From CBFDBT01 sp965603115 (lineage in GTDB: Bacteria > Pseudomonadota > Alphaproteobacteria > Sphingomonadales > Kordiimonadaceae): 7,779 bases of DNA. The stretch spans positions 1 through 7,779 of the forward strand of contig CBFDBT010000127.1 in assembly GCA_965603115.1 (NCBI GenBank). Reading direction: 5' to 3'. Of this stretch, positions 6,122-7,779 are shown piece by piece. A program made the position numbers and the translations under genes. The first letter of the stretch is position 1. Every line of letters begins with the position of its first letter. The notes under the pieces were generated by a model. The model ran no database searches. It was not told the DNA's origin and saw only the letters and a list, made by a program, of their open reading frames with translations.

Positions 6122-7208
6122 TGTAGAATTTTCTCAAAAAAACGCAACTCCAGTTGTTGTAATAACGGGTAGTGTTGGCAAGAGTGAAGTTGCTCGTCTT
6201 TTAGGGGCAGGTCTTGAGTTTGATGGTTCATGTTTTCTCTCAGATAATAGAAAATCCCCCTCCGAAATTGAAAATGCACAGGCAGCCTATAGTTTGCATG
6301 TTGTGGATTGTTCGGGGGAGATGTCTGGTATTACTTCCATGTGTGATGTTTGCATCATTACGCCTGCTGCATCAGAAGATCAGGCCTATATAGACATATT
6401 TTCAGGCATGAAAGCCGGAGATGTCGCAATTATAGCCGATGATGAAAATGCCCCTAATGTTATCAGGCAAGCTGAGCTAAAAAGTCTCAAGGTGATGCGT
6501 GTAAGTGTAACGCGGGATAATCCAGATTATAGCGCTAATGATGTGTGGGTCGAGCGTATTGAGCAAAAATCAGATTGCAGTTGTGTGATCGCTCATGTCG
6601 CAGAAGAGCGGATCATATACAAAATCAGTTTACCCGGTAAGCAAGCAGTAATGAATAGTTTGCTGGCGCTCGCTGCCATTAAAGCTGTGGGTGGGGATAT
6701 GGCAATTGCAGCTATTAGCTTTACCAGCCAGAAGGCAAGAGCTGGATTTGGTAGGGAGATGAACATTGGTGAAGATGGTAACACTTTCACTTTAGTAGAT
6801 TATAGCGGACGTATGAATATGCTCTCCCTCAGGGCTGCCCTTGATCATATGTCTCTTATTGAAACAGGAAAACACAATCACCGGATTGCCGTTTTTAGTA
6901 AGTTTGACAGCAGTATTGCAAGCAATAAAAAACATCTTGAAGCCTTGCAAAACTATGTGACAGAAGCGGGCATTACGCGCGTATTAACATTGGGCGCTGA
7001 GATGGCTGGCTTTATGCGTGACGCAGACATATTCAGTGAAGAATTTTCTACAAATGTGAGCCTTAAAAGACGACTTAAGTCCATGGCTAAAAGGGGAGAT
7101 GTGGTGCTAGTTATGGGGGCAGCTTCTTCAAAAATTTCTGGTCTCATTGAAGCGCTACAAGAGCATTTTGATATAAATAATCACAGAATTCAAGTAGCAG
7201 CAGAATAA
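6114..7208 (+). CDS. Divergent MurF-like protein lacking the N-terminal domain and key catalytic motifs (probable pseudoenzyme)
   Basis: The 364-residue product sits exactly where murF is expected and keeps the overall MurF plan. It has a P-loop-like ITGSVGKSE (17-25), a CSGEM..CDVCIITP stretch (66-84) matching the GEI..iiT part of MurF, LPGKQAVMNSLLALAAIKAVGG (173-194 region) matching the family's LPGxHNxxNalaA motif, FTLVDYSGRM (225-234) where the DDSYNANP-type motif should be, and RGDVVLVMGAASSK (327-340) matching the C-terminal GDvvLvKGS. Canonical MurF has about 450-470 residues; the roughly 90-100 residue UDP-substrate domain is absent. The Glu/His of the central domain, the segment with the carbamylated lysine and the YNANP motif also appear lost. 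The frame is intact, has a strong GGAGG and overlaps murE by 8 bases, so it is expressed rather than decayed. It could be a regulator or scaffold derived from MurF, or an extremely divergent ligase. The homology call is by eye. Confidence 0.72.
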   Translation: MADVEFSQKNATPVVVITGSVGKSEVARLLGAGLEFDGSCFLSDNRKSPSEIENAQAAYSLHVVDCSGEMSGITSMCDVCIITPAASEDQAYIDIFSGMKAGDVAIIADDENAPNVIRQAELKSLKVMRVSVTRDNPDYSANDVWVERIEQKSDCSCVIAHVAEERIIYKISLPGKQAVMNSLLALAAIKAVGGDMAIAAISFTSQKARAGFGREMNIGEDGNTFTLVDYSGRMNMLSLRAALDHMSLIETGKHNHRIAVFSKFDSSIASNKKHLEALQNYVTEAGITRVLTLGAEMAGFMRDADIFSEEFSTNVSLKRRLKSMAKRGDVVLVMGAASSKISGLIEALQEHFDINNHRIQVAAE

Positions 7209-7223
7209 AGGAATACAATAGGT

Positions 7224-7779
7224 ATGTTATATTTATGGTTGGCGCCTTATGCAGAGGAATGGGCATTTTTAAACTTGTTTAAATATCTGACCTTCAGAAC
7301 TGGTGGCGCGATTATGACGGCCCTGCTCATTTGTTTTATATTTGGCCCAAAAATTATTCGCATGCTCAAGGTTCGGCAGAAAAAAGGCCAGCCAATTCGA
7401 GATGACGGCCCTGAAAGCCACATTGTTGAAAAAGCAGGCACGCCAACTATGGGCGGCTTTATGATTTTGCTTGGGCTTATCGTCTCTACATTACTGTGGG
7501 CTGACCTTTCTAATGAATATGTATGGATTTGTTTGATCGTCACTACTGTTTTTGGGGCAATAGGGTTCGCTGACGATTACATCAAAGTGAGCAGACATAG
7601 TTCAAACGGTTTGTCAGGTAAGATTAAATTTTTAATTGAAGCAATCGTTGTTGGCGGTGTAGCGGTTTGGCTAGCTGAGCTCAATGGGCCGACGCTGGCT
7701 ATACCTGTTTTAAAAGATGTTATTATAAATCTCGGTATTTTCTATGTTCCTTTCGTAATCTTCGTCATCGTGGGTGCAG
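7224..7779 (+). CDS. mraY: Phospho-N-acetylmuramoyl-pentapeptide transferase MraY (5' part)
   Basis: MraY is the integral membrane enzyme that transfers phospho-MurNAc-pentapeptide from UDP to undecaprenyl phosphate, making lipid I. The first 185 residues are present and the frame runs off the window end. Visible are the alphaproteobacterial-type N-terminus (FLNLFKYLTFRTGGA, 15-29), a first membrane helix at about 28-44, GQPIRDDGPESH (55-66), the conserved KAGTPTMGG (70-78), further helices at about 79-94 and 97-115, and the Mg2+-binding pair D117-D118 in GFADDYIKV, equivalent to D115-D116 of E. coli. The start ATG at 7224 follows the murF-like stop by 15 bases, and AAAGGA at 7207-7212 is the likely ribosome binding site. 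The later catalytic aspartate and the C-terminus are outside the window. Confidence 0.97.
   Translation, partial: MLYLWLAPYAEEWAFLNLFKYLTFRTGGAIMTALLICFIFGPKIIRMLKVRQKKGQPIRDDGPESHIVEKAGTPTMGGFMILLGLIVSTLLWADLSNEYVWICLIVTTVFGAIGFADDYIKVSRHSSNGLSGKIKFLIEAIVVGGVAVWLAELNGPTLAIPVLKDVIINLGIFYVPFVIFVIVGA

Overview
The window is the front part of a division and cell wall (dcw) gene cluster from a Gram-negative bacterium, most likely an alphaproteobacterium with a moderate to low GC genome. The order mraZ-rsmH-ftsL-ftsI-murE-murF-like-mraY, a MurE of the meso-diaminopimelate type (DNPR motif), and the wording of the MraZ and MraY N-termini all support this. The lineage is an inference from sequence character; no finer placement is possible from the window alone.

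Layout. Positions 1-591 hold the 3' end of an unrelated gene on the same strand, tentatively the tail of a zinc-dependent metalloprotease, closed by a clear intrinsic terminator at 614-640. A gene-free stretch of about 390 bases follows (641-1027). It contains two inverted repeats (outer 667-753, inner 710-727), a good sigma70-like promoter (813-843), a palindrome at the expected transcription start (862-881), an array of decanucleotide repeats matching MraZ boxes (926-970), and a GGG-rich stretch carrying the mraZ ribosome binding site. From 1028 to the end, seven genes run on the + strand with almost no spacing: mraZ, rsmH, ftsL, ftsI, murE, a murF-like gene and the 5' part of mraY. Most junctions are overlaps of 1-8 bases, so the block reads as one translationally coupled operon.

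How the genes work together. MraZ is the cluster's own transcription regulator and probably binds the array in the leader. RsmH methylates 16S rRNA. FtsL and FtsI belong to the septal peptidoglycan synthesis machinery. MurE, normally followed by MurF, builds the stem peptide of the cell wall precursor, and MraY loads that precursor onto the lipid carrier.

The most unusual item is the gene in the murF position (6114-7208). It has the general MurF fold signature but lacks the N-terminal substrate domain and appears to have lost most catalytic and nucleotide-binding motifs apart from the P-loop lysine. It looks like an intact, well-translated MurF pseudoenzyme. The second notable item is the MraZ box array, which has exact 10-base spacing but lies on the strand opposite to the usual description.
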